This document shows, piece by piece, positions 17,799-24,985 of a stretch of DNA of 64,000 nt. The notes beneath the pieces were generated by a model. The model saw only the letters and a program-made list of their open reading frames with translations, had not been told where the DNA came from and searched no databases. Source of the stretch: Solirubrobacter pauli (GTDB taxonomy: Bacteria > Actinomycetota > Thermoleophilia > Solirubrobacterales > Solirubrobacteraceae). The stretch lies in the NCBI RefSeq assembly GCF_003633755.1, contig NZ_RBIL01000002.1:1984001-2048000 (forward strand), written 5' to 3'. Position numbers and translations under genes: made by a program. The first letter of the stretch is position 1, and the number at the start of each line of letters is the position of its first letter.

Positions 17799-18775
17799 CC
17801 GCGCGGCTCGAGCGTGGCGGTGAAGTTCGAGCGCGGGATCGGGAAGCCGACGCTGACGTAGCCCCGGCCCTCGTGGCGGAAGCTGGTGTAGATGCCGACG
17901 TAGATCGGGTCGCCGGTGTCGGCGAACGTCCTGATCCAGCCGCGGATGTCGATCTGGTCCTCCGCGAACGAGATCGTGTCGATCGTGCTGACCATCCCGC
18001 GCTGGGCCTCCTCGATGTTCGAGGGGATCGCGGCCTGGCCGAGCGGCTCGGCGACGACGCGCTTGAACAGCTCGTACGCGGGCTTCATCCAGGTGCGCCA
18101 CTCGGGGACGATCGAGAGCTTGAAGCGGCTCGTGTGCTCGTAGAACTCGCGGATCCGCGGGTGCACGAGCGCCGCGTCGAACTCCGGGCCGTTCAGGGCC
18201 TCGAGGCTCGCGAGGATGCCGACATCGGGCGGGTTGCGCACGAACGTGCCGCCCTCGAGCTGCGCGAGCTGCTCGACGTAGTCCGCGCCGACGCGCCTCG
18301 TGCGCGCCTCGAACGGGACGACGTAGCGCAGCTCGTCGGCCGGGACCGCCTCGGCCATGATCCGGACCAGCGGACGCCGGCGGTAGGCGATCGCGGCGAG
18401 GCAGCGGTAGGTCAGGGCGGTCAGCGCACCGGCGAGCGCGGCGTCGTCGACCAGCAGCCCGACGGCCACGCCGACCGCCAGGCCGAGCGCGAGCTTGAGC
18501 ACGCGCAACCCGAGCGCGCCCGCCAGCGCGCCGACGAGGATCGCGACCGGCAGCGGGTCCAGTGCGACGCCCAGCGCGGCCCCGAGCAGCGCGCACAGCA
18601 ACGTGCTGGAAAGGATCCGCCCCCACAGCGCACCGGGCTTGGCGAGCGCGCTGGCGGGGGCGACGACGAGCGCGCCGACGACCGCCCCGGGCGCCCCGGC
18701 CAACACCGCGCCGGAGCTCGCGCCCAGGGCCGCGCCCCAGATCGCCCCGTCGCGTGTGCGGTGTGGGTTCGCCAC
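17795..18775 (-). CDS. Bipartite membrane protein of unknown function
   Basis: Unrecognised protein of 326 residues. The N-terminal 130 residues are rich in alanine, glycine and leucine and can form four or five membrane segments (for example ILSSTLLCALLGAALGVALD and VLKLALGLAVGVAVGLLVDD); glycine repeats recall small-residue packed or glycine-zipper-like membrane regions. The C-terminal 190 residues are soluble and ordinary in composition, with HPRIREFYEHTSRFKLSIVP and DQIDIRGWIRTFADTGDPIY. The stop codon overlaps that of the convergent cargo-like gene. Start ATG at 18775 gives a short charged tail MANPHRTRDGAIWG. No family can be assigned. Confidence 0.65.
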   Translation of the reverse strand: MANPHRTRDGAIWGAALGASSGAVLAGAPGAVVGALVVAPASALAKPGALWGRILSSTLLCALLGAALGVALDPLPVAILVGALAGALGLRVLKLALGLAVGVAVGLLVDDAALAGALTALTYRCLAAIAYRRRPLVRIMAEAVPADELRYVVPFEARTRRVGADYVEQLAQLEGGTFVRNPPDVGILASLEALNGPEFDAALVHPRIREFYEHTSRFKLSIVPEWRTWMKPAYELFKRVVAEPLGQAAIPSNIEEAQRGMVSTIDTISFAEDQIDIRGWIRTFADTGDPIYVGIYTSFRHEGRGYVSVGFPIPRSNFTATLEPRG

Positions 18776-18796
18776 GCCCGGCAGGCTATGCGCCCG

Positions 18797-19465
18797 TCAG
18801 CCGCGGCGCACGTCCCGGCCGTGCACGTTCGCCGAGAACTGCGCGCCGTCCTCGAAGACGAGCTGCCAGCGGGACGTCTCGAGGGTGACGTGCGAGACGC
18901 CCGCGGCGTCGCGGCCGGTGCGGCGCGTGACCGTCCGCACCATCCGGGCGGGCGCGCGGGCGTCGACCTGCACCGGCGCGCCGGTCGGATCCTCGGTCGT
19001 CGGCGTCTCGGCTACCCAGCCGCGGTCGGTGACGCGGACGAGCCGCACATGACCGCCGGCCGCGACACGGGCCTCGAGCCGGTCCGCGCTGACGCGCAGC
19101 GACTCGACCCGGCCGCTCGGCAGCGCGCGCAGCGCCCGTTCGAGCGCGACGGCGCGCAGCAGCGAACGGCCGTCGGCCGGAACGGTGCGCACGTTCGCGC
19201 CGTCGCGCAAGCGCTGCACCAAGTTGCTCCCCGTGCCGGCGCCGTAGAACGCCGACGCGGCGACGACGCCCGCGAGCAGCACGCGCGTCATCACCCGTCG
19301 GGGGCGCGGGCGGCGGCCGCGTCGGCGTGCGCGTGGCGACGTCGCCACGGGCTGCTCCGCGGTGGGCGGGGCGGGGATGGCGGGCTGCTCGACGGTCGGC
19401 GCGAGCACGGGCTCCGGCGCGTCCACCGGCGCCCCGGCGATCGTGGCCACGAAGTCCGGCTGCAT
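18797..19465 (-). CDS. Membrane-anchored protein of unknown function
   Basis: Unrecognised protein of about 222 residues. A proline-rich cytoplasmic tail of some 50 residues ends in a strongly basic stretch ([14 protein letters not shown]), followed by one membrane segment (MTRVLLAGVVAASAFYGAG) and an outside domain of about 150 residues with alternating strand-like segments (ESLRVSADRLEARVAAGGHV, SRWQLVFEDGAQFSANVHG). The ATG at 19465 is preferred; a GTG one codon upstream is also possible. It lies 21 bases downstream of nothing on its own strand except its own promoter region, and is followed by the bipartite membrane protein gene, 21 bases apart, so the two may be cotranscribed. Confidence 0.6.
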   Translation of the reverse strand: MQPDFVATIAGAPVDAPEPVLAPTVEQPAIPAPPTAEQPVATSPRARRRGRRPRPRRVMTRVLLAGVVAASAFYGAGTGSNLVQRLRDGANVRTVPADGRSLLRAVALERALRALPSGRVESLRVSADRLEARVAAGGHVRLVRVTDRGWVAETPTTEDPTGAPVQVDARAPARMVRTVTRRTGRDAAGVSHVTLETSRWQLVFEDGAQFSANVHGRDVRRG

Positions 19466-19544
19466 CACGAGGCAGCGTGGAGCCCGCGGGGGCGCGCGTC
19501 AAGGCCCGGCGGACAAGGGTCGTAGCGCCCGCGTCGCACATCGC

Positions 19545-19573
19545 TTGACACGTGTAACCACGCGCGGAATGAT
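19545..19573 (+). promoter_or_regulatory. Housekeeping-type promoter of the secreted hydrolase
   Basis: TTGACA at 19545-19550, a 17-base spacer and AATGAT at 19568-19573. The -35 box is perfect and the spacing optimal. It stands about 70 bases before the TTG start at 19642. Confidence 0.6.
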
Positions 19574-19641
19574 GGCTTCGAGTTTTGTCGGTCAAACGGC
19601 AGAACTCGGTTCGTATCCGAGTCTTCGAGGTGGGAGAGATC

Positions 19642-21720
19642 TTGTCCGCACGCCTTGTCCAACGGCGTCTGCGCGGCGCGGCCCTGGTGGCCGCGCTGAC
19701 CGCGTCCGCCGGCCTTGCCGCGCCGGCCGTCGCCGCCGTCCCGCCCGGCCCGAACGGCGAGGCCCCGCGCCCGTCGGCGGCGACCGGCGCGACCGTCGCG
19801 GCGCCGGCGGTCACCGGTCCGATCGCCCGCACCTCGCCCGTCGGCGACGCCGCGCACGGCTACCCGTTCCTGGCCACCGACGTCGACCTCGCCAAGGCGG
19901 GCTACGTCGAGGAGGAGTACGTCATCTCCGGGCAGGCGACCCGGTACAACGCCAACGGCAACACGACGGCGACGGTCACGAGCACCGGGCATCCGTACAG
20001 CACGCGGATCGTCGTGCGACGGCCCGTCGCGCCCGCCAAGTTCAACGGCACCGTGATCGCCGAGTGGACGAACGTGAGCAACAACTGGGACCAGGAGGTC
20101 GACTGGTTCCAGACGCACGAGCACCTCCTGGAAGAGGGCTACGCCTGGGTCGGCGTCTCCGCGCAGCGCGTCGGCCTGCACTCGGCCACGGGCCTGAAGC
20201 TGTGGAGCCCCTCGCGCTACGGCGCGCTGGACCTCACGGCCGCCAACACGATCAACGACGACACGCTCTCCTTCGACGTGTTCTCGCAGGCGGTCAAGGC
20301 CGTCCGCAGCCCGGCCGCGGGTGTCGACCCGCTCGGCTCGCTCGCCGCGCCCGACTACGTCATCGCCACCGGCCACTCGCAGTCGGCGGGCCGCCTGCGC
20401 ACCTACGCGAACTCGGTCCAGCCGCTCGCGAACATCGTCGACGCGTTCATCCTCCACGGCGGTGGCGGCGCGATGCGCACCGACCTGCCGACCCCGGTCT
20501 TCCGCATCAACTCCGAGGGCGACCTGAGCTTCGGCATCGCCAACGGCGCCCGCGCCGCGGACTCCCCCACGTTCCGCAACTGGGAGGTCGCCGGCGCGTC
20601 GCACGGCGACTGGAAGCTGATCACCGACTACGGGCCGCTGCGCAAGCGCGACATCGGCACTTACCCCGGCGGCTACCCGGGCGAGCCGCAGACCTGCACG
20701 CTGCCGTCGCTCTCGCGGATCCCGCAGCACATGGTCCAGAACGCGCTGACCGACCACACCTTCCGCTGGGTCGCCTACGGCATCCAGCCGCCGTCCGCGC
20801 CGGTCATCAGCACCGCCACCGCGGCGGGCGGCGCGATCACGCGTGACGCGCTCGGCCTCGCCCAGGGCGGCATCCGCCTGTCCCAGCAGGAGGCGGCGAT
20901 CCGCATCAACAGCGGCACCAACAGCGGCGGCGGCTTCTGCGCCCTCGACGGCAGCTCGCTGCCGATGACGGACGCCCAGCTCGCCACGCTCTACCCGACC
21001 GTGCAGTCCTACGTCGACAAGGTCGTCGCGACGACCCTCGCGAACGCCGAGAAGGGCTACATCGTCGAGGACTTCACGCGTGACCCCGCCTGGTACACCG
21101 ACATCCGCGACCTCGTCGACGACTACGGCTCGCGCATCGACGCCGCGGTCGGCACGCGCCTGAAGGCCTCCGCCGCCCAGGCCGAGGCCTACGGCACCGC
21201 CGACGACAAGTACACGGCGATCTTCTACCTCGAGGACATCGCCTCCCAGGCCACGAGCCGGATCTCCGACGCGGCCGTCCGCGACGGCGTCCTGCGTCAG
21301 GCGCGCGCGGTGATCGCCCTGCTGCAGGCGTCGATCGACAATCCCACGTCCACCTCCACCACCGGCACGGTCGGCGGCGCGGTCCCGGCGACGCTGGCCC
21401 TCTCGGTCGGCGCGCCGGCCACGTTCGGCACCTTCACGCCGGGCGTCGAGCAGGAGTACACGGCGACCTCCGACCTCAGCGTGACGAGCACCGCGGGCGA
21501 CGCGGCCCTCTCGGTCTCCGCGCCGGGCTTCCTGACCAACGGCGCGTTCTCGCTCGCCGAGCCGCTCCGCGTCGAGCTCGCCAAGTCGGCCTGGACCGGC
21601 CCGACGTCCAACGAGAAGGTCGTCGCCACGTTCAAGCAGCTGATCAAGAAGAACGATGCGCTGCGCACGGGCGCCTACTCGAAGACGGTGACGTTCACGC
21701 TGTCGACGACGAACCCCTAG
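19642..21720 (+). CDS. Secreted alpha/beta hydrolase with C-terminal WxL-like domain
   Basis: Secreted protein of 692 residues. A TTG start at 19642, behind GGGAGAG at 19632-19638, yields a signal peptide (RGAALVAALTASAGLAAPAV). The body is an alpha/beta hydrolase of the 'alpha/beta hydrolase domain' type; the nucleophile is S246 in ATGHSQSAG, and FILHGGGGAMRTDLPTPVF and SHGDWKLITDYGPLRKRD follow in the order expected for acid and histidine strands. The last 115 residues (from about 575) form a separate beta domain, VPATLALSVGAPATFGTFTP to TGAYSKTVTFTLSTTNP, resembling WxL-like modules found at the ends of many secreted proteins in this bacterial group. Substrate unknown; ester hydrolysis is likely. 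Confidence 0.8.
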   Translation: MSARLVQRRLRGAALVAALTASAGLAAPAVAAVPPGPNGEAPRPSAATGATVAAPAVTGPIARTSPVGDAAHGYPFLATDVDLAKAGYVEEEYVISGQATRYNANGNTTATVTSTGHPYSTRIVVRRPVAPAKFNGTVIAEWTNVSNNWDQEVDWFQTHEHLLEEGYAWVGVSAQRVGLHSATGLKLWSPSRYGALDLTAANTINDDTLSFDVFSQAVKAVRSPAAGVDPLGSLAAPDYVIATGHSQSAGRLRTYANSVQPLANIVDAFILHGGGGAMRTDLPTPVFRINSEGDLSFGIANGARAADSPTFRNWEVAGASHGDWKLITDYGPLRKRDIGTYPGGYPGEPQTCTLPSLSRIPQHMVQNALTDHTFRWVAYGIQPPSAPVISTATAAGGAITRDALGLAQGGIRLSQQEAAIRINSGTNSGGGFCALDGSSLPMTDAQLATLYPTVQSYVDKVVATTLANAEKGYIVEDFTRDPAWYTDIRDLVDDYGSRIDAAVGTRLKASAAQAEAYGTADDKYTAIFYLEDIASQATSRISDAAVRDGVLRQARAVIALLQASIDNPTSTSTTGTVGGAVPATLALSVGAPATFGTFTPGVEQEYTATSDLSVTSTAGDAALSVSAPGFLTNGAFSLAEPLRVELAKSAWTGPTSNEKVVATFKQLIKKNDALRTGAYSKTVTFTLSTTNP

Positions 21721-21731
21721 CGTGCGGTGGC

Positions 21732-21756
21732 GGGCCGCGACCGTGCGTCGCGGCCC
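21732..21756. terminator. Hairpin between convergent genes
   Basis: Perfect 10-bp stem GGGCCGCGAC / GTCGCGGCCC with a 5-base loop, between the stops of the hydrolase gene and the propeller protein gene. No T tract; probably works in both directions. Confidence 0.6.
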
Positions 21757-21767
21757 CCGCCCGCGGG

Positions 21768-23357
21768 TCAGAGCACGCGGCTGACGCTGACGCGGGCGCC
21801 GTCGCGGGTCGTGAGCGTGATCGTCACGCGGCCTGAGCGGCGCTTGGCCTTCACCTTCACGGTGACGGTCCGGGCGGACGTCGCCTTGAAGGAGGCGCGG
21901 CCGAGCACGGTGGCGCCGCGCTTGACCGTGGCCGTCCCCGAGCACGCGCTCGGGCAGCTGATCTTGAGCTTGATCGCGGCGGCGGTGACGGACACGTTCC
22001 GCACCGACGGCACGGCCGGCGTGGCCACGGGCGGCGCGGTGGTCGTCGTCGGTGGGACCGGCGCGGGCGGGACCGGCGTGGGCGGTGGCGGTGGCGTCGG
22101 CAGGACCCCGCTCCCGCTGATCGCGACCGAGGCACCGGCCGCGCTCACCGTGGCCGTGGCCGCGCCGGCCACCGACGGCGCGAACCGCACCGACAGCGTG
22201 CACGCCTCACCACCGCGCAACACCGTCTGGGCCGTGCACGTGGCGCCGCTCAGCGCGAACGCGGACGAGCCCGTCAGCGCCACCGAAGCGACCGGCAGGT
22301 CGAGCGTGCCCGCGTTGGTCAGGGTGACGGCGCGGACCGCGTCCGTGCCCAGCTCGAGCGCGCCGAACGCGACGTTGTCGGCCGTGAGGGACGCCTCGGC
22401 GCCGGCCACGAACAGGCGCGCGATCCGGTCGTCGCCGAACTGCGTCACCCACACCGCGCCGTCCGGGCCGGACGCGATCGCGCCGGTCGGCCCGCTCGGG
22501 ACGGCGAACTCCGTGACGACGCCGCCGGGCGTGATGCGACCGACCAGCGGCTGGTCCACGTAGCTGAACCACAGGTTGCCGTCGACCGCGCTCGTCAGCT
22601 CCCACGGCTCTGATCCGGCGGTCGGGACCGGGAACTCGGTGATCGTCCCGCTCGTGGAGATCCTCCCGACCGCGGCCGCTCCGGGCTCGGTGAACCACAG
22701 CGCCCCGTCCGAGCCGGCCTCGATCGCGAGCGGGTGCGCGGCGGCCGTGGGCAGCGGGAACTCGGTGATCGTCCCGGACGTGGTGATCCGGCCGATCGTG
22801 TTGCCGGCGTACTCGGTGAACCACAGCGCGCCGTCAGGCCCCGCCACGATCCCGTACGGCAGCGCCGCCGGCGTCGGCAGCGCGAACTCGGTGATCACGC
22901 CGGCCGGGGTGATCCGGCCGATCTTGCCGCCGTCGTACTCGGTGAACCACAGGTTCCCGTCCGGGCCGACCGCCACCACCGCCGGCCACGCTCCCGGCGT
23001 CGGAAGCGCGAACTCGGTCAGCACGCCCGCGGTCGAGATCCGGCCGATCCGGTTGCCGGACGTCTCGGCGAACCACAGCTGGCCGTCGGGCCCGGCGACG
23101 AGCCCGGCCGGCCCCGCCATCGCGGTGACCGGGAACTCCGTCACGACGCCGGCCGGCGTGACCCGCACGATCCGGTCGTCGAGCAGCCGCGGGTACCAGA
23201 CGTTCCCGTCGGCGCCCACGGCCAGCGGGCTGTTCTGCGAGCCGGACGTGGGCGCGGTCAGCTCGGTCACGCTCCCGACCGGCGGCAGCGCGAGCGCGGC
23301 GCCGGGGACGAGCGCGAGGACCGCGAGCGCGGCGACGAGACTGCGGCGAAGGAGCAT
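21768..23357 (-). CDS. Secreted streptogramin-lyase-like beta-propeller protein
   Basis: Secreted protein of 529 residues. After a signal peptide (SLVAALAVLALVPGAALALP) come about seven repeats of the Vgb/NHL propeller type, each with a core like GPDGNLWFTEYDGGKIGRIT and the linker PAGVITEFALPTP. The fold matches virginiamycin B lyase, but repeated propellers of this kind in secreted proteins are mostly of unknown activity, so lyase function is not claimed. A beta domain with ALELGTDAVRAVTLTNAGTL follows (an ASH-like immunoglobulin fold), then a proline-rich linker and a C-terminal strand-rich domain with two cysteines (KISCPSACSGTATV). ATG at 23357 is preceded by GAAGGAG on the plus-strand complement side and gives the signal peptide. 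Confidence 0.75.
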   Translation of the reverse strand: MLLRRSLVAALAVLALVPGAALALPPVGSVTELTAPTSGSQNSPLAVGADGNVWYPRLLDDRIVRVTPAGVVTEFPVTAMAGPAGLVAGPDGQLWFAETSGNRIGRISTAGVLTEFALPTPGAWPAVVAVGPDGNLWFTEYDGGKIGRITPAGVITEFALPTPAALPYGIVAGPDGALWFTEYAGNTIGRITTSGTITEFPLPTAAAHPLAIEAGSDGALWFTEPGAAAVGRISTSGTITEFPVPTAGSEPWELTSAVDGNLWFSYVDQPLVGRITPGGVVTEFAVPSGPTGAIASGPDGAVWVTQFGDDRIARLFVAGAEASLTADNVAFGALELGTDAVRAVTLTNAGTLDLPVASVALTGSSAFALSGATCTAQTVLRGGEACTLSVRFAPSVAGAATATVSAAGASVAISGSGVLPTPPPPPTPVPPAPVPPTTTTAPPVATPAVPSVRNVSVTAAAIKLKISCPSACSGTATVKRGATVLGRASFKATSARTVTVKVKAKRRSGRVTITLTTRDGARVSVSRVL

Positions 23358-23434
23358 GTCCCCCCGCCATCGACCCGCACCGGGGTGCGTTTGAGCCGAT
23401 CCCGGCGATGGCCGAACATGCGGCCAGAACGACG

Positions 23435-23456
23435 AAGACCCGCCGGGGCGGGTCTT
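23435..23456 (-). terminator. Terminator after tRNA-Val
   Basis: Stem AAGACCCGC / GCGGGTCTT with a 4-base loop, directly downstream of tRNA-Val on the minus strand. Confidence 0.7.
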
Positions 23457-23461
23457 GGGAG

Positions 23462-23535
23462 TGGGCGATACTGGATTCGAACCAGTGACCTCACGCATGT
23501 CAAGCGTGCGCTCTAACCAACTGAGCTAATCGCCC
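23462..23535 (-). tRNA. tRNA-Val (GAC anticodon)
   Basis: 74-nt cloverleaf on the minus strand. The acceptor stem is GGGCGAT/ATCGCCC with discriminator A; the D arm contains AGCTCAGTTGGTTAGAGC, the anticodon stem is CACGC/GCGTG around loop TTGACAT (anticodon GAC), and the T arm has GGTTCGAATCC. The 3' CCA is not encoded. A TACTCT box (complement of 23549-23554) lies 14 bases upstream as a possible -10. Confidence 0.95.
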
Positions 23536-23601
23536 CGCGACGGCCGACAGAGTAGCAACGACGACCGCGGATTCGACGGGCTAAGATCATGCGCTCACTC
23601 C

Positions 23602-23672
23602 GGCGCCGTGGTCGAGTGGCTAGGCAGCGGCCTGCAAAGCCGTGTACACCGGTTCGATTCCGGTCGGCGCCT
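23602..23672 (+). tRNA. tRNA-Cys (GCA anticodon)
   Basis: 71-nt cloverleaf. The acceptor stem is GGCGCCG/CGGCGCC with discriminator T, as expected for tRNA-Cys; the anticodon loop is CTGCAAA (anticodon GCA) and the T arm holds GGTTCGATTCC. CCA is not encoded. TAAGAT at 23582-23587 is a likely -10 box. It is divergent from tRNA-Val, 66 bases apart. Confidence 0.95.
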
Positions 23673-23678
23673 CTGAGG

Positions 23679-23706
23679 CGAAGGCCCCGCTCGTGCGGGG
23701 CCTTCG
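23679..23706 (+). terminator. Terminator after tRNA-Cys
   Basis: Perfect 11-bp stem CGAAGGCCCCG / CGGGGCCTTCG with a 6-base loop, followed by GCGTTT. Confidence 0.75.
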
Positions 23707-23718
23707 GCGTTTCCGGGG

Positions 23719-24792
23719 CTACTTCGGGCAGCGCGTCAGCTTGGCCTGGCCCGGCGCCTGGCACTGGTCGGTGCGCAGCGGGGCCTTGCCCTTGCGGATC
23801 TGGAAGATCGTGACCTTGGTGATGTAGCCGGGCTTGGAGACCGCGACGCGGAGCTTGATGCCGGCGCGCAGGACCGTCTGGAACTGGGTGATGTGGACGA
23901 CCTTGGTGGCCTTGGCGACCGACGTGCGGGGGCAGCCCTTGCCGGAGCAGGTGACGTCGATCTTCGCGCCCTTCGGGGCCTTGACGGTGAGCACGTCGAT
24001 GTCGGCGCCGGTGGAGGTCAGCTGGCCGCGGATGCGGACGACCGGGAAGGGCTTGAGCATCTTCGGCTTACGCGTGTCGGTCGCGCCGAGGACGCCGCCG
24101 GCGGGGGCCGTCGCGGTCTCGCCCGGCGGCGGCAACGGCACGGGCTCGACCGTCTGGGCGGGCGGCGGCGGCGCGGGCGTGGACGTGTCGCCACCACCGA
24201 CCGTGCCGCCGACGCCGCCGGTGACGGGCGTCGCGGTGGCGACCGGGGTCTTCGTGGGCGCCGGCGTCGGGGTCTTCGTGGGCGTCTTGGTGGGCGTCGG
24301 GGTCGGCGTCTTCGTCGGCGTCGGCGTCGGGGTGCGCGTCGGCGTCGGGGTCGGCGTGCGCGTCGGCGTCGGCGTCGGGGTCGGCGTGCGCGTCGGCGTC
24401 GGCGTCGGGGTAGGGGTCGGCGTCGGGACCGCGACCACGGCGGTCGCGGCCGAGAGCTTGTACGCGTAGTCGTTCCAGGCGCGGAAGGAGACGTAGGCGA
24501 CGCGGATGCGCTTGCCCACGTCGCTGCCGTCCAGCACGTACGTGGCGCTGTTCTCGTTCGCCAGCCACGAGCAGCTGCTCTCGGTCGTGCTCGTGCAGCG
24601 CGCCCACTGGTAGCCGTACCAGTAGCCGTTGGTGCCCTTGCCGCCCTTGGCGGTCAGGGTCTGGCCCGAGATCGCGGAGCCGGAGACCGTGGGCGCCTCC
24701 GAGACGCTCTGCGCGCTCGCCAGCGACGGCCACGCGCACACCGCGATGACCGCCGCCACAACCGCCTTGATGGTGAAAGTTCGTGCTGACAA
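23719..24792 (-). CDS. Secreted Ig-like protein with a Thr-Pro linker
   Basis: Secreted protein of 357 residues. The TTG start at 24792 gives [20 protein letters not shown], a signal peptide ending near SLASAQ. An Ig-like module (about 33-115) follows: [37 protein letters not shown] and [20 protein letters not shown], a pattern repeated in many secreted proteins of Solirubrobacter relatives. A threonine-proline linker of about 65 residues then spans the wall-facing region, followed by a proline/glycine stretch and a C-terminal beta domain with four cysteines ([33 protein letters not shown]). No catalytic motif. A cell-wall-spanning, surface-displayed role is the best guess. Confidence 0.7.
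   Translation of the reverse strand: MSARTFTIKAVVAAVIAVCAWPSLASAQSVSEAPTVSGSAISGQTLTAKGGKGTNGYWYGYQWARCTSTTESSCSWLANENSATYVLDGSDVGKRIRVAYVSFRAWNDYAYKLSAATAVVAVPTPTPTPTPTPTRTPTPTPTPTRTPTPTPTRTPTPTPTKTPTPTPTKTPTKTPTPAPTKTPVATATPVTGGVGGTVGGGDTSTPAPPPPAQTVEPVPLPPPGETATAPAGGVLGATDTRKPKMLKPFPVVRIRGQLTSTGADIDVLTVKAPKGAKIDVTCSGKGCPRTSVAKATKVVHITQFQTVLRAGIKLRVAVSKPGYITKVTIFQIRKGKAPLRTDQCQAPGQAKLTRCPK
24241..24428. repeat. Short tandem repeats coding a Thr-Pro linker
   Basis: About 190 bases built from variants of GGCGTCGGGGTC, reading TPTPTP with lysine or arginine at intervals on the minus strand. Such repeats can change length by slippage in frame. Confidence 0.8.
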
Positions 24793-24886
24793 GCTGGCCG
24801 CGCCTCCCTGCGGGTCCCGTCTGTGTCCGGACAAGATGGACGGCGACGGGCCGCAGGTCAACTCGGCCACTTGTCCATACGAACGG

Positions 24887-24985
24887 TTAGGTGCTCAACA
24901 CCCCCAGCAGCCAGGCGAGCACGTAGAGGACGGTGAAGGCCGCGACGAACACGACGAACCGGGCGAAGACCCTGCGCGCGAGCAT
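24887..24985 (-). CDS. 32-residue single-pass membrane protein coupled to the Nramp-like gene
   Basis: Tiny protein of 32 residues: a basic start [10 protein letters not shown] and one membrane segment [20 protein letters not shown]. Its ATG (24983-24985) overlaps the stop of the upstream transporter gene by one base in a TGATG arrangement, a classic sign of coupled translation. It is too short for most gene finders. The position and topology suggest a small subunit or regulator of the transporter; this is inference, since no homologue is known to me. Confidence 0.6.
   Translation of the reverse strand: MLARRVFARFVVFVAAFTVLYVLAWLLGVLST

Noticed and set aside
21768-23357. A true streptogramin-inactivating lyase
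   Set aside because: The propeller repeats match the fold, but the protein is secreted, has extra domains, and the catalytic residues could not be placed with confidence.
23579-23606. A tRNA-linked integration site with a mobile element
   Set aside because: No integrase, direct repeat of the tRNA 3' end or change in base composition is seen near any of the three tRNA genes.
24241-24428. Regular short repeats resembling a CRISPR array
   Set aside because: There are no unique spacers of constant length; the repeats code a threonine-proline linker.
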